Positions 1 through 13,298 of a DNA stretch of 64,000 bases are shown here, one piece after another. Under the pieces are notes generated by a model. That model saw only the letters and a program-made list of their open reading frames with translations, made no database searches and had not been told where the DNA came from. The position numbers and the translations under genes were made by a program. The stretch is from assembly GCA_003116995.1 (NCBI GenBank), contig BDSL01000057.1:558001-622000 (forward strand). The letters run 5' to 3'. The DNA comes from Yamagishiella unicocca. Lineage: Eukaryota > Chlorophyta > Chlorophyceae > Chlamydomonadales > Volvocaceae. How positions within the stretch are numbered: position 1 is the stretch's first letter; the number at the start of each line of letters is the position of its first letter.

Positions 1-3000
1 CGCCTTGTCGCCCTCGCTGTCGCTGGGCAAGCTGTCGACCGCGCCCAGCGCCGGCGACATAGCGACGCACGCGCCCGGGCCCGGGCCCGGGCCCGTCCCC
101 GGGCCGGCCGCCTCCACCAGCTTCGGCTCGCGGAATCCGCGGCAGCAGCTGTCGTACTGCGATAGCTTAGAGCCGAGCGAGACGCCGGTCTCCAGCGGGG
201 CGGAACCGGATTCGGTGCTCGGAGGCGGCGGCGGCGGCGCCGCCGCCGCCGCGCAGTGCAGCGCGATGCCGACGCAGCGGGTCGCGGGGCTGCTCGCTAG
301 TACCTCCGGAGGTGTGGGGCTGACCACGCAGTTGTCGATGCCCCGTTCGAACCATCGCCACAGCCAGATCACGTCGGTCCCTGAGGAGCCCCCGCCGGTG
401 AGCCTGATGGTGCGCCGCACGCGCAGCACGGTGGTGGTGGGCGACGCGGCAGCGGCGCAGGCGGGAGGCATATCAGAGGCGGCGGCGCGGGCGACGGCGT
501 CGGGGTCGGGGATGCTGTCCCTCGGGCGGGGGCTGCTGCGGGCGTTTGTGGAGGATCCCGCGACGGTGGGCGGCAGGCGACCAAGCCGCCTGGCTGACAC
601 ACCACCGGCAATGCTCCGGGTAGTGGACGATGGCAGCGACGCGCTGTCGCATGCGCACCACGGGGGAGACGGTGGCGGTGGCGGTGGCGGCGGTGGTGGC
701 GGCGGGGGGGTGGCGCAGACAGCGCCGCGCATGTTCTCGGGCCCGCCGGAGCTGCTCCCGAGCCCAATCCAGCACGGACACTCTTTCCTGCAGAGGAAGG
801 ACCTCCGGCAGCAGCAGCAGCAGCTGGACGAGCAGCAGCAGCCGGCCGGCGCCTCGTCGAGTCATACGCTGCGTGGCTGGCGCTCATGGACCGGCCTGTC
901 GATCGGCATCTTGCGCCGTGTGCAGCGCAGCTTCAAGCACGGCGCCGGTGCCGGCAAGGGCAGCTTTTCCGGAGGCGCCCGATTCGGCGGTGCCGCCGCC
1001 GCCGGCGACGGCGACGGCGGTCGGGACGACGCCGGCGACCCCGCCGTATCCCCCACGGCGCAACGGCCGTGCCAGCCTGAGCTCGTGGGGCGCGAGAACG
1101 TCACCTCGGTTCCTTGGGAGGTGGAGAGCCGGTCCAGCTCCGTCTCTAACGCCACGCAAAACAGCAACACGTCGCGCGCCACAATTCAGAGCGCGCTGAT
1201 GCTGCAGCCCAGCCGCCGCGGCCGCCGCGGCGGCGGCGGCGGCGGCGACGGCGGCTCCAAGAACTTGTACACGTCACCATCGACGTACGGCTCGGAGCTG
1301 CGGGCGCTGTGGTCCGAGCTGCCTCAGGACCTGGAAGTTGACCCGGCGAGCGTGGGGGCCGTCCTCGTGTTTCGCGGCTTCAGGGTGAGTGCGAGGGAGA
1401 GGAGGGGAGGGGAGGCTAGTTCCTGTCCTCTGTCGCCTCTGTCGCCTAACCAGGTCTTCTCCTTGCCCCCCCCCCCCCCGCCGCCAAAGGTCACCTTACG
1501 ACCTTCGGCTTAGTATCCCCAACCCAGTTCTCCAGCATACATCTCAAAACGTCTGTCCTAACGTCCGTCCTAAACGGTTTTTTCGGGCATCCACGGGTCT
1601 TCCTCGAACCCCCCCGCGTCCCGCCAGGTCCGCTGCGGCATGCACAGCGGCGTCCGCACCGCCGCTGAGATCAACCGCAACCACCCCTCGGGCCGCACCC
1701 GCTACAGCGGCCCGGCGCTGCTGTGCGCCAAGGCTGTCTCGGACGCTGCCCATGGCGGCATGGTCTTCGCGTCGCGCCACACCATCCAGCTGTGCTCGCC
1801 GCACGTGCTGGCGGGCCGGGTGGTGCTGTGGCGGCTGGGGGATTACGTGCTGGGCTCGCCCCGCCTGCCTGCCACGCTGTACCAGCTGTCCAACGCGGCG
1901 CTGGTGCTGAGGGCGGCGCTGCAGCGGCCGCTCAGTCGGACATACATGCCGCTGGGGCTGGGTGAGTGGCGTGGGCACGTGACGGGGAAGCGGGGGATTC
2001 GCCGACTGGCAGACCTCGCGCCGCTCCTTCCAAACGCACACGCCCTTCCCCCCCATACACATACACACGCCCTTCCCCCCCATACACATACACACACACA
2101 ACCCACGGGTTTTCCCCCAACATACGACGAACACACTGCGCCCTGGGACTCCGTGTTCCTTTTATTGTTTTGAAGAACATACCACGCCCTCATCTCGCGG
2201 TTGTCGGTTACAGGCCTGCTAGACGCCCCCCTAACCGTCGTGGCCTGCGCCGCCATCAAGCTGTCCAGCACACTGCTGGAGCACGCGCAACCGGCGGTCA
2301 GCATCGAGGCCGCGTCCGTCTTCCAGGTACGACAGTACGACGTCGCCGCGCGCAGGCTTCGACCGCCACGGCGCATGTGTGTGTGTGTGTGTGTGTGTTT
2401 TATAAATGCTGAGCTGAGCCGCGAAGTATACGTAGCGCGAGGAGACCAAGGAATCCGGAGTCAGTGCGGGGCGCCAATAGTTACCGAAAGAAGCCCAGAC
2501 TGGGTCCACGAGAAGCCAGAAGTCCAATTATGTAGCCGGCGGCCGCGCAGCGCTCCGATAGCCAGAAAGACGGTTGCGCCCCAACAACCGACGCCGCGCT
2601 GCTGCGGCGTAGGCGTGGCGCGAAGCACCTACAACTACCTAGCCTATGTACCTATTTACCTATCCTAGTGCGCAAGGCAGAGGTATAGGTGACAACGTCG
2701 CGTGCAATGCCAGTAACAGACAGAGTGCCCGGCACAGGAATCCCAGCCCATGCCAAATGCGAGGAAACTGACCTGGGAAAGGAGAGGAAGAAGGACCAGG
2801 CGAAGCAGCAGAACGTTAGCGTTAGGTTGAAGGGCGAGAGAGACATGCGGGGCGAATGGAAAGGCAGGGACACACGTGAGCGCGCCGCGTCTATGGTAGA
2901 GTAGTTAGTAATGCGTTGTAAGGAAAAGAAGTGATGAAGAAAACGCGGAGATGTGGCATAAGGGCGCAAGCAGGCAATGCAGCGAGCCGTACAGGGATGC

Positions 3001-3612
3001 ACGCAAGCAGGCACGCTGTGGCACAGAGGGGGAGGGGGAGAGAGAGGGATGCTGTGGGATGCTGTGATGCGATGGGGCCGGCGGGCGGGCTCACATAGAG
3101 CACCCCACCACGCCGGGTGTCCCAAGCGGGTCTGCGCATAGAGCCCACCGGGGAAAACCCGGGGGACCGGGGGGTGGTGCGTGCTCGTGCGGTGTGGGAG
3201 GGAAGGACGGCCAGGCGGTATCTGGACGGGCGCAGCCGAGGCGTGCGGGTTCCGTGTTGAAGGTCATCTACCGCTGGTGGGGGTGGGTGGAGTGGGTGGG
3301 GTGCACTGGCACGGAGTTGAGGGGCCTTGGGGTGGTAGTCAAAGGCGTAGTAGTAGGTGTAGTAGTAGACGTAGTAGTAGTCGGAGACGTAGTAGTAGGT
3401 ATCCGCGGCCCGCTCGGCGAATCCGGCGTGCTCCTGAAGTAACCTGTGGGCCATGCGAGTGCACCTAGCACGCGCCTACGCTAAGCCCACCGCGAGCCAA
3501 ACCGGAGTGTCCACGAAACAAAAGGATGACTGCGCTGAGCTGAACTTGGGGACGAGCGGCTTGGGAGACGCTAGGTGTGAGGCTGATGGCTGAAATGGCT
3601 GATAGCTGTCCG

Positions 3613-3687
<75 letters not shown>

Positions 3688-6600
3688 GGATGCGTGTTCG
3701 GTACGGCACTTCCCTACCTGACCTTACGTGATCGCTCACGTGGGCGCTCCGGCGTTCCACCGGCGCGCCACACGTAGGGCCCACGAAGAAATGCACCTGG
3801 CCCCATGCTGTACAACCATTTTGCGCAACGCACCGGGCGCGCGCCGGCCGGGCTGTCCCAAAACCCTGACCAACAACCAACCAACGGGCCAACCGCCAAC
3901 CATTACGACCGCAGGCGCTGTGCTACCAATACGCCCGGCTGCACGGCGGCTATTTGGCGCAGCTGGGTGTGGGTCGGGCGATGTGCGTATTCGGGGACGG
4001 CTACCGAGCGGCGCTGTGGGCGACCCAGGTCCAGTCGGGCATGTTCCGGCAGCCCTGGAGTCGTGAGCTGCTGGCCACCGAGCAATGCCGGCCGCACATG
4101 GTGACGGACGCGCAGGTGCGTTGAGGCCCCTGCAACCCTCCCGCCTCGCCTCGTCGTTGCAACCCTCTCCTCTCATCACCCCGAAACACACACCTGTGTT
4201 CCGGCTGCCGCCCCCCTCCACCTTCCTCCACCTTCCTCCACCTTCCGCCACCTTCCTCCCCCCCCCAGGGCCGCACCGTGGTCACGTCGCGCGGCCCGCG
4301 GATCAAGGCCATCGTACACTTCGGCCCGGTGTCCACCATGCTCCACCCCCTCACCGGCCAGCTGTCGTACGAGGGTGGCGCGGTGGACCTCGCCATGCGG
4401 CTGCTGGGCGGACTCAACACGTCCGGGGTGGTGGCGACCCTGGAGGCAGCGGCGTCGCTGCGACGCTACTGGCTACCCGACGTGACCAAGGTCGCGGCCG
4501 CCAGCGGTAGCACCAACAGCAACAGCAACGGTATGCAGCAGTACGGCTCGCGGCGGCGGACGGAGGCCGACCTTTTTTCCGCCGGCGAGGGCAGTGGCAG
4601 CCAGCGCAGCAGCGACCCTCCCTGGAGGGACTCCCTGCCGCGCACGCACCAGCAGCTGCACCTGCTGCAGCAGCAGCAGTACGACGCGCTCGTCCACCGC
4701 CCCCGCTCGTCCGCGGAACGTCATGCGGCGGTGATGGCGGCCGGGGTTGTGGCCACGGCTACCTCCGGCCGCGACGCCGGCAGCAGCAGCGGCGGCGGCG
4801 GCGGCGGCGGCGCCCACCCCTTCTCGCGGGTGCTGTCACACCCTTCCCCACGGCCTCATCCCGGGGTTAACTCTGCCGGCATTGCTTCCTTGTTCACCGC
4901 GCGCTCCAAAACCATGGTTCCTCGGCGTGCGTCCGGGCCGATCCCTGGAGCGGTGGCGCGTGACGGCAGCGCTGGCGGCGGCGGCCGCAGCGGCAGTGGC
5001 GGCTTCGTCGCCACCGTCGCCACCAGCCCCAGCTGGCGCCGCGAGGAGCTGCGAGGTAACCTGGGTCGCGGGCTCCTACCCCGCGCGGCGTCACCCGTCA
5101 TCCCCGGCACCGACTCGGCCAACACCTCCGACGGCACCGACGGCACCGCCGGCACGGGAGGGACCGGAGGCACCGGCGGTGGCAGCCAAATGGACAGCGA
5201 TGCCGGCGGTGCCGGCGCCGGCGCCGGCGCCGGCGGCGCGTCTCGAACCGGGGCACCCGGCTTCTCCCTCAACCTCGGGCTGGCTGGGGCATCCAGGCTC
5301 GGGACCGGCCCCGGCGGGATCTCAGCCGCTGGGGGGGATGCGGCGCGCATCGCCGCCGCCGTCGCAACGGCCGGGGGCAACGACTCCCTGATGCTCCTAC
5401 TCACCATGTCAGGCGAGCTGCCGATGCCCACCTCAGGCCCGGCCGTGGCCGCATACGCCGCGGCGTCGGCAACCCAGTTGGCAACTGGCGGGGGCAATCG
5501 GCAGGACCGTGGAACCGTGTCAGGCAGCGGCGGCAGCACGGTGATGGGCTGGATGACGTCCGCCGGGGGCTCGGTCATTCCCACGATGGCGTCACGTAAG
5601 GGCCCCTCCACGTCCCAGCTGGACACCCACTTGGCTAGCGTTGCCGACACGCGGCTCGACGGCTCGACGGGTCATCGAACACCGCCGCGCAACGAGATGC
5701 CGCCGCTGGGGTATGCCGCCAGCGCGCAAGCCGTCGCATCCACCGCCGTTGCTGCCGCCACTGCCAGCACCTCTGCTGGCAGCGGCGCTGGCCGCCTGCA
5801 GATGCACGCTGAATCCCAGGTCGCCAGCGCAGCGGGCAGCGGCGACGGCGGTTCCGTCAGCAACGGCGGCGGCGTGTCAGCGGCGCAGGTGTCGGTGGCG
5901 CTGGCGAGGCTGACGGGTTCAAAGCCACCGTCAGTGGCCGCTCGAATGCGGGCGTCCGGAACAGCCGCTGCTAATGCTGCTGCCACTGCTGCTGCCGCTG
6001 CTAATGCTGCTGCGGCGGCGGTGGTGGCAGGGGCCAACCGCACTGCGCCCGGCGCCCAGTCCGCCGCTGCCCCGCCTTCGCCCGCCACTTCCCGCCCCGC
6101 GGCGGCACCGCAACAGGCGGCGGCGGTTCCGCCATTGACGCCGTCGCCAGAGCCATGCAGCGGCATGAGCGACTGCAGGCCGCTGCCTGGAGGCGGCACA
6201 ACGTCGCCGTCGGCGTCCTCAGCAGGCTCCGCCTCACCCTCCCCACCGCTGTTGCAACGCCGGGGCAGCTCCCGCGTCATCGCCGCCGCCGCCGCCGCCG
6301 CCGCCGCGCACCCGACCGTGGCCTCTGCGCTGCCGCCGCAGCCGCCGCGGCCGCGGCCCCGGCCCGCACCGCTGCAGACCTCCCCGGCCGTTGCGGACGA
6401 GTCTGTCCAGACTTGCACTAGCCCCACCTACCCCACTGGGTTCGCCGACGCCGACGCCAACACAGAGCCTGGAGCTGCAGCTGGGGGCCCGTCCTCCAGT
6501 CTGCCGCGGCAACCGTCCCGAGGGCATCAACGTCCCCCGCAGCCGCAGCAGCAGCGGCAGCTGCGCCAGCAGAACAGCGCCCGGGACAACGCCGCACATG

Positions 6601-9600
6601 TCGCCCTCCGGGCCCACAGCGGCGAGCTGATGGGGCCACAGCGCGTGTATCAGTCCTTCACGTTCGGGCAGCGGGGTAACCAAATGGTCCGGCCCCGGCT
6701 TCAAGACCTCATGGCGGTGAACCCGTACAGCACAACGGAGAATGACGACGGCGGCGAAGGATCTGGAGCCGGGGAGATACAGTCCCACGGCGGCGATGGC
6801 GACCAAGGCGCCAACGCCCGCGGCCGAGGCGGCGGATACGGTGGAAGCAGAGCGGGAGGCGGCGGCGGCGGCGGTGGCGGTGAAGGGGGGTCGTCGCAGA
6901 CCGGTCGGACGTGGGCTGCAGGGCTGCCGTCGCCGCCGTCGAGGACAGGGAACGGCACGTCTGGCGCCGCGGGCGGCGGCGGCGGCGGCATAGGGCCCGG
7001 CTCTCTGGACGCCCTGATCCGAGGACCCAACACCCGCATCAGCCGCTCCTTCACCTTCACGACGCACCGCCGCTCGCCGTTGGCGGTTTCGTCGTACGCG
7101 GGCGACCCGGAGATCGGCACGATGGCGAATGGCAGCTGCTCTACGTCACGACGCATGTCGGGCTTGTCGCGAGTTCTGTACGGCGCGGGGTCGGCCCTCG
7201 GCGTTGTGGGTCGCGACGGCGCTGCTGCGGCTCCAGCTCCAGCTGCCGTTGCCGCCAGCGCCGCTGCCGCCAGCGCCGCGGCTGCCACGGCCGCGGCTGC
7301 GGCGGCCGCTGTCGCAGCCGCGGCCCATGACGCCAGCCGCGATGCGCCCTTGCGCCCGACCGCGCCGCTGCCGCCGCCAGCCGGCGCCGCCGCCGCCGCC
7401 ACAGCCACCTGCAACATTCCCCGACCCTCCCGCCGCGACGCCCCCAGCTCTGCCTCCTCCTCCGCCACCTCTTTGTCTCTGCGCGCACGGCGCGCAACCC
7501 AGGCGCAACCTCCACACCCCTCCAACGGCAGCCCCTTCGACGCCACCAGCGCAGCGGCAGCTCGAGGCGCCGTCACCGCCGCTGCCAGCGGCCTGCCTCC
7601 GGGGCCTGCCGTCAGCAGCACCTCAGCTCCCTGGGCTCCGGCCTACAGCGCCTCGCCGTTCTCCCTTCACTCCGAGTACGCCCGCAGCAGCAACAGCGCT
7701 GGCACGCTGGGCGCCTCGCTCAACTCAGCGCAGCTTCGGGTGAGCACCGGCGACCTGCGCGGCAGCGGCCAGGAGCGAGGCAGCGGAGCCTCCGTGGTCT
7801 CCGCCAACGCCACGCCTTCCCAGGGTTTGGACGCCTTGGCGGCCGCCGCGGCGGCGGCGGGACCGGGGGCGCCGGCTGCAGGGCAACTCGGCAGCGACCC
7901 TAGCGGCGGCGGCGGCGGCGGCGGGGGCCAGCTCAGCAGCATCTTCTCCCGCGTCCGCAACAGCATGGCTCGCTCCCGGTCCCACTCCCTCTCCCGGAAC
8001 TTCGTCTCCAGCATCAACCACAGCATCAACCACGGCGAGGAGCCGGCAGTGCAAGCCGGCTCCTCGCCGCGCAGCTGTGCCGGCGTGGCTGGCCTGTCGG
8101 CGGAACCCAACACGGGCTCTGGGGAGCTGCCCAGCACGAGCGGCATGAGCGCGCGACTGGTGGCGGCCTCCGCGGTGCCGTCTGGGAGCAGCGGCGCAGG
8201 CGCGGGCACCTCGCGCACGCTCCGCAGCGTACTGCCCGTGGACAAGCTGCCGACGCTGCCCGAGACGGGACTTGCCCCGCTGATGCGGGAGCTGCGCCAC
8301 CTGAGGCTGCGGCTGGTGCCGCTGCGGCTGGCGTCCCGCGGCGGAGCCGGCAAGGACGCGTCAGCGGCTGTAGAGGCGGCGGAGCTGGCGGCGAGTATGG
8401 CGGCGGGGATGGATGCGGTGGCGCTGCGGGAGGAACAGCTGCGGCGGCAGCGGCGGCGGGAGAAGAAGGAGGTGCAGCTGCAGCAGCAGCAGCAATCCAG
8501 CAACGGTAGGGCTTCGGAGTACATGCAGGTGAGGGCCCTGGAAGGGAGGTAGGGAAGGGCTGTGAACCGACGGAGGGAGGAGAGGCACTAGTACTTGCAA
8601 AAGAGGCTCCGAACACGGTGCACATTAACAGGGCGGAGGCGAGGTGCATTGCCTTCTCTTCCTTCGCCGGTCCTGTCCATACGAAACCATCCTCGTCCTC
8701 CACCAAACATGGCCATGGCTCCCCGTCCCCATTACGAGACCACGCCGCACGCCGCCAATCCCCTGAAAACCACTTATCGCCCCTCCAGCTCTCGGCACCC
8801 GAACCGACCTCCGTTTGTGGCGCCCACCCATCCGCCCACCCGCCCATGCCACCCACCCGCTAACATCCTCACGTGTCGCAACACGCGTTTCTCCGCCGCC
8901 CGCCCACTTGCCGGCACAGGTCTACCGGGTGCTGCTGGTGGAACCCGAGCCTCAGTCCCCGCCCAAGGCTCCCGCGCACAGCCCGCCACACGCGCACGTG
9001 CACGCGCGTGCCCGCACAGAGACCGACCCAGGGGTCAGCTCCGACCCAGATCAGGTCAACCGTGAGGCCATCCCGTCGGCCGAGCGCACAACGCCGCTGA
9101 CCGCCCCTGCTGCGGAAGAGGAGGAGCCGCCCGGGGAGCTGGACCTGGTGTCGCAGTTCATGTACGGCTTCGCCGACCTGTCCGACCCGGCGCTAGCGGA
9201 GCTGTGGTCGGTGCACCCGGAGCGGTCGCTGATGCAGGACCGCCGGCTGTCGGACGTGTTGCAGGTGGGTGGGGGTTGAAGCTGGAGGCAGCTGGGGTCG
9301 GGGAGGGATGGGCAGCTGTAGTAGGCAGCTGCGGGTTGCTGGCGGCAGCTGCGGGTTGCTGGCGCCAGCTGCGGGTTGCTGGCGCCGGCTGTGGGTTGCT
9401 GGCGGCAGCTGTGAGTAGCTGGGGGGGTGGGGAAGTCCTCGTATTGAAGAAGCCCTCAGCGGGGCAGCCCGCACTTGCCGTCGCGACACGCCTTCCCCCG
9501 CTGCCCTTGTTGCCCTGCTTCCGCGCTTCACTGCCTCCTCTCTACCTCGCCGGAGCTGCCGTGACACTCGCGCCGCCGCCGCACCTGCAATGCACATTCG

Positions 9601-9761
9601 AAGCCCACCGCCCAGCCTCCCTCTCTCTGTTGCCATCGCTGCTGCTGTTGCCCCTCCGCTGCTGCTGGTGCTGCCGTTGGTGATGGCTGCAGTTGAGAGC
9701 CATGCTGGCGGCGCAGGAGGCCCACGCGGAGGTGTTTGACAGGGACGGCTTCCTCTTCTGA
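1..9761 (+). CDS. Class III nucleotide cyclase, 3' part of a giant gene (5' truncated by window)
   Basis: Exons read as <1-1384, 1628-1961, 2214-2326, 3915-4115, 4269-8528, 8920-9264 and 9693-9761 (TGA); all phases join, giving 2234 residues in the window. Exon 1 is mostly Gly/Ala/Ser/Gln low complexity and looks like an insert in the first cyclase half. Exon 2 opens with the cyclase strand VRCGMHSGV and continues RYSGPALLCAKAVSDAAHGG, where the usual catalytic Asn and Arg are Leu and Ala. A second, degenerate half follows: LLDAPLT, then GVGRAMCVFGDGY (second metal Asp replaced by Gly), then SRGPRIKAIVHFGP and YEGGAVDLAMR. Exon 5 is a 1420-codon low-complexity tail. The last exon ends in RDGFLF. 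By family it would make cAMP or cGMP from ATP or GTP; which one, or whether it is active, cannot be told because the first metal-binding motifs lie upstream. It is a paralogue of the gene at 47075-62566 with the same order of blocks. Confidence 0.85.
2327..3914 (+). other. Large repeat-bearing intron of the 5' cyclase gene
   Basis: A 1588-base intron lies between CAG|GTACGA and GCAG|GCGCTG. It holds a short GT run near 2376-2398, GTA-type triplet repeats near 3337-3403, and a long TG dinucleotide array at 3614-3686. I found no conserved protein segment in it on either strand. Open frames across the TG array (Thr-His or Val-Cys runs) are repeat artefacts. Confidence 0.75.
3614..3686. repeat. 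(TG)n microsatellite, about 36 units
   Basis: An uninterrupted TG/GT array of about 73 bases sits inside a cyclase intron. It is likely length-polymorphic. Confidence 0.97.
9324..9421. repeat. 20-bp minisatellite, about five copies, in the last intron of the 5' cyclase
   Basis: The unit is approximately GGCAGCTGCGGGTTGCTGGC and is repeated about five times with a few substitutions. It starts about 60 bases after the donor at 9265. Confidence 0.9.
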
Positions 9762-10909
9762 GACTCGAGCCACGCCCTCGCAAGTGAGGCGCGGCGGGCG
9801 TCGTAATTGTGGGGTCCAGCGGTGCCCTCTTACCAAGACGTTTTGTATCAACGCACGCATCGACCATCTTTCCGCGCATACGGCACATCGGGCCCACCAG
9901 CACAAGGAGGGGGTCTCCCGTACTGCACAACGAGCGCGGCCCGCAGTTACCGTAGTAGAGGGAGGAGGTACAGAAGCTGCTGGTGGCAGTGCGAGCTGGT
10001 AGGCGCAGTGCAGGTTTGCGTTGGCGCAATGACGCGAGGCTTGTCTGGCGGGTTGCCTAGTTAGCTTGCTTCTGCGGGTCGAGCAGGTTGCCGCCTGGCA
10101 GCTGGATTTGTACGACAAGTGTCATCTGGCTGGCCGATTGGGATTAATGATGATGATAGGGATGGCTGGAGCGGTCTTGTGGCCCTGGGAGAGGAAAGAC
10201 GCTGTCGGGGCCGGTCGACTGCGAGGGCGGTATCGTAGGACACGGCAGTGTGCCGTGGCGCCGTGGCGGCGGGCGTGGTCGCGTAGCGCGGCCCGGTGCA
10301 GTGGAGCCGGTATAACGGCCCGCGTCGCCGCGGGCGTGGAACGGGATTCGGGCGCGGCGGCGCTCGGGATAAGGTGGGATTTCAGTCGGGAGGGAGAGGG
10401 TTGAGAGGAAGCTCGCTGGTCGGCAACCAAGGGTTCAGTAACACCGAGTGGAGGCGCCGTAGGGGAGGGGGAGGAGAGAGTGGGAGTTTGCCCAATGGCA
10501 AGGCCATGGCTGTAGCAGCGGCAGTTAGTAGGTTAGGTTAATGCGACGAGGATGCTACCCGACGCGTGATGCCCAACGCGCTGTGAATCCGGGTGGGTTA
10601 TTGGGACGAGACGTTGCAGGCATTATGAGCAGCGGTGCATTAACGAAACTTCACGCCCGCGGCTTAGGGCCGCGGCAGCTTAGATTACGTCATACCTAAG
10701 CGCCGGGGGGTCACTGGCGTCCTCGTTACTTATCTGCTGTTACTTATTTGCGGGGAGGAGAGAAAAAGGGTGGGCAGCGAGGAAACGCGTGGACTGGGTG
10801 GGTGGGTGGGGATGAGCGCAAGCGCCTTTCAAGTTTCAACGCAGTGTATGTTGCTGATCTGGAAGCTTTTCTTGCCTGGCGCGGTGTTGCACACCATCAC
10901 GGCGCGCTA

Positions 10910-10914
10910 TGTAA
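10910..10914 (+). terminator. Candidate TGTAA polyadenylation signal of the 5' cyclase gene
   Basis: TGTAA is the usual polyadenylation signal in volvocine algae. This is the first copy I found after the TGA at 9759-9761, about 1.15 kb downstream. Other copies at 11028 and 11534 could serve instead. Confidence 0.4.
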
Positions 10915-12137
10915 TGTGCTATTCGTGGGCTTTCCTTTTTACGCCTTGTACTCGAGGGGCATACTTCACCCTTCCGTGTAGCGATAAATGCTTTTGGCGC
11001 GTGGCCACCAGCCCAGATGTTGCATCTTGTAATGCGACCAGTGATCGTCGGGGCTCGAGTTGGGCCTTGTGCATAGCTGGCGAACAAACTGCTCAAGGTC
11101 TCCACCAACATGCAATCGCATGATAGCGTGCGGGTTGGTCCGTTGGGTTCCGGTCAGTCGGTTATGTGGGCTGTAGGTCCTAGATATATGGATCTTCGAG
11201 CTGCGGTCTCTTCATGCCCGTTCCATTTCGTTGGTGAGGTTGACAACAGGTTATAGCTGTGAGCCCGCCGATAGTTTTCCAGTACTGTCGGGTCCAGCAC
11301 ATTGCCCATCATATGGTCACTTGTAAGATCCCAGCACGGTTGTTTTGATGTATTGACGGAGTCATACATCCGTACACGCGAGAGCCCGTGCAAATAAATG
11401 CCGGACTGAAAACGCAGTCGTACTAGACGATGCTGCATACACGGAATGGAAAGCGTCATCTTTGAACCCAGTAAGGCCAGCAATCGACCCTGAGCAAGGT
11501 TGATCTCTGCATCTCCTCCTCCCTCCTTATGAATGTAAACGTTGACTATCTATCATTATGGATAGCAGTTGTTGCAATTCATGGCATGGTAATGTGGGCC
11601 TGCTGCAGCTCCCTCCTGGCAGAGCAGGAGAGATGCCCAAGCGGCACGACCTAATAATGGTCAAGAGTAAGGCGGCAGTACGCCCCATGGGTCAGTTCGC
11701 TCACTCAGGTCCCGCAAGACTAAACGACGATAAAACGAAAACGTTAGCACCACCGCCAGCCCACCAGTGCGCATAGGGCCCAGGGACAGGGCCCCACCCA
11801 GAGCCCCACGGGTAGGAGGGGCATGGAAGTCATGATATAACCACGACCCCCAGCTGGGGCATCTCTCCGGTGAGGGGCCGGGGACAGGGACAGGAATCGG
11901 GCCGGCCCTGCGCCCGGCGTGGCGCGCAGCAGCGGCAACCGAGCACTGCGAAATCGGGACACGTCCAAAAACATGGATACACGCAGCTGTGCGGTCACGT
12001 GTTGTCAGGTCTTAGGTACAACGGAAACGAACGACGGCCCCGTCTCTAGGAGGCCAGGAGAGTCCGCAGCCTGCCTTCGGCGTGACGGCAGTCCGCCAGC
12101 AGAGGTATCACCGATGGGCGCCATACACACGAGAGAC

Positions 12138-12192
12138 GCGCCACCACCACCACCACCACCACCACCACCACCACCACCACCACCACCACCAC
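12138..12192. repeat. (CAC)n triplet repeat
   Basis: A near-perfect run of CAC/ACC triplets in noncoding sequence. Six-frame translation of it gives Pro, His or Val runs that are not genes. Confidence 0.9.
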
Positions 12193-13298
12193 CCGCGGCG
12201 CGTCGATGCCGGGTCGGTCACGCTGCGTCGACATGGATGCATTTAAGACGCCGTCCACCGCCCTGGGCCACGGCCACTGGGCGGGGCATACCGGTATCAT
12301 GCGTATCAGTCTAGATGCTCAGTAACGACAGGTGTCGCGCAGTACTGCACACAGCAAGCGAACTAGTGAAGCCTCACCCCAAGACGTAGGGGCACGCGCC
12401 TGGTCGATGGTGCGCGCTTGCTCTCGAGAGCACACCCCTTGCCTCGCCGCCGCGCGCCAACATTCCGCCGCTTCACCTCCGCCCCAACGACCACAAGGCG
12501 TAAGCGTCACCTGCCAATCACCGGCGTCCGAAGCCAATACCAGGACGCAACCAGTTAGCGGATGCCTGCACCCGTCCTCCACCAATCCTCCGCCTTCTCA
12601 GCCCGCCGGAGGCTCACCGTCCGCCGCGGGCTGCCACGGTAGTTCCCCCCCCCTCGATCCCCCCAGCCGCCTGAGCACCGTATTTCACGGAACGAGTTAG
12701 CCCTGCCAACTGAGCCCAAGACGCGACTGGCTCACATGCAGACACGCAAACAGCGCACACGTTTCCGTATCAGCGCCGGCCCCCCCCCAATTTCATCCAC
12801 ATCAATGCACGACGCACGAACACACATGGCACGCGCCTACGTACGCACAGGTTGGGTTGTTTTTTCCCGCGCATCCCGCGCACAGCGCGATAATCCGGCA
12901 AGCACAATTTGTCCCGGCCAGGCGCCCTGAGGCCTGGGGGTGAAGCCACACTGCATCGAAAGGCCCCGTCAGCAGCGGCTGACTTGAGCGCGCCTGCGTC
13001 CACCAATGCCTACACTGTGGTTGACATGGCCGTAGTTCCCGAGGTTGCTCAGGGATGTCCGGCAAGCTCTGCATCTCCGCGCTACCTCCCAACCGAACCC
13101 GCGCAGCTCACTGCTGAAACTATGCTGAACGGCACACCTAGCGGGGGTGAACGGCACACCTAGCGGGGGTGAGAAAAGCTGCCTACGTGTTAACACGCCC
13201 GCAACAAGAGTCGAAGCCGTCGGGAGCGCAAAGACCCCTGTTCCGCGGAGCCTCCGAACCATTAACGTGGCAAACCGCACAGTCGCTGTGCAGCTATG

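Larger units (their letters stand above)
9762..13298. other. 3'UTR and convergent intergenic region, no gene recognised
   Basis: This stretch lies between the TGA of the cyclase (+) and the stop of the coiled-coil gene (-), so it should hold both 3'UTRs. TGTAA motifs on the + strand occur at 10910, 11028 and 11534. There is a CAC triplet array near 12138-12192 and a 22-bp direct repeat at 13129-13172. Open frames here (for example 10770-11123 and 12332-12700) show no domain, codon pattern or splice support. Confidence 0.6.

Noticed and set aside
2391..3892. ORFs with Thr-His or Val-Cys runs across the TG repeat
   Set aside because: They arise from translation of a dinucleotide microsatellite inside an intron.
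4473..8524. Long antisense and other-frame ORFs under the cyclase low-complexity exon (up to 306 codons)
   Set aside because: GC-rich shadow frames; the + frame links in phase to conserved cyclase exons on both sides.
10748..11123. Small + frames after the 5' cyclase
   Set aside because: They overlap the likely 3'UTR with TGTAA signals and have no protein features.
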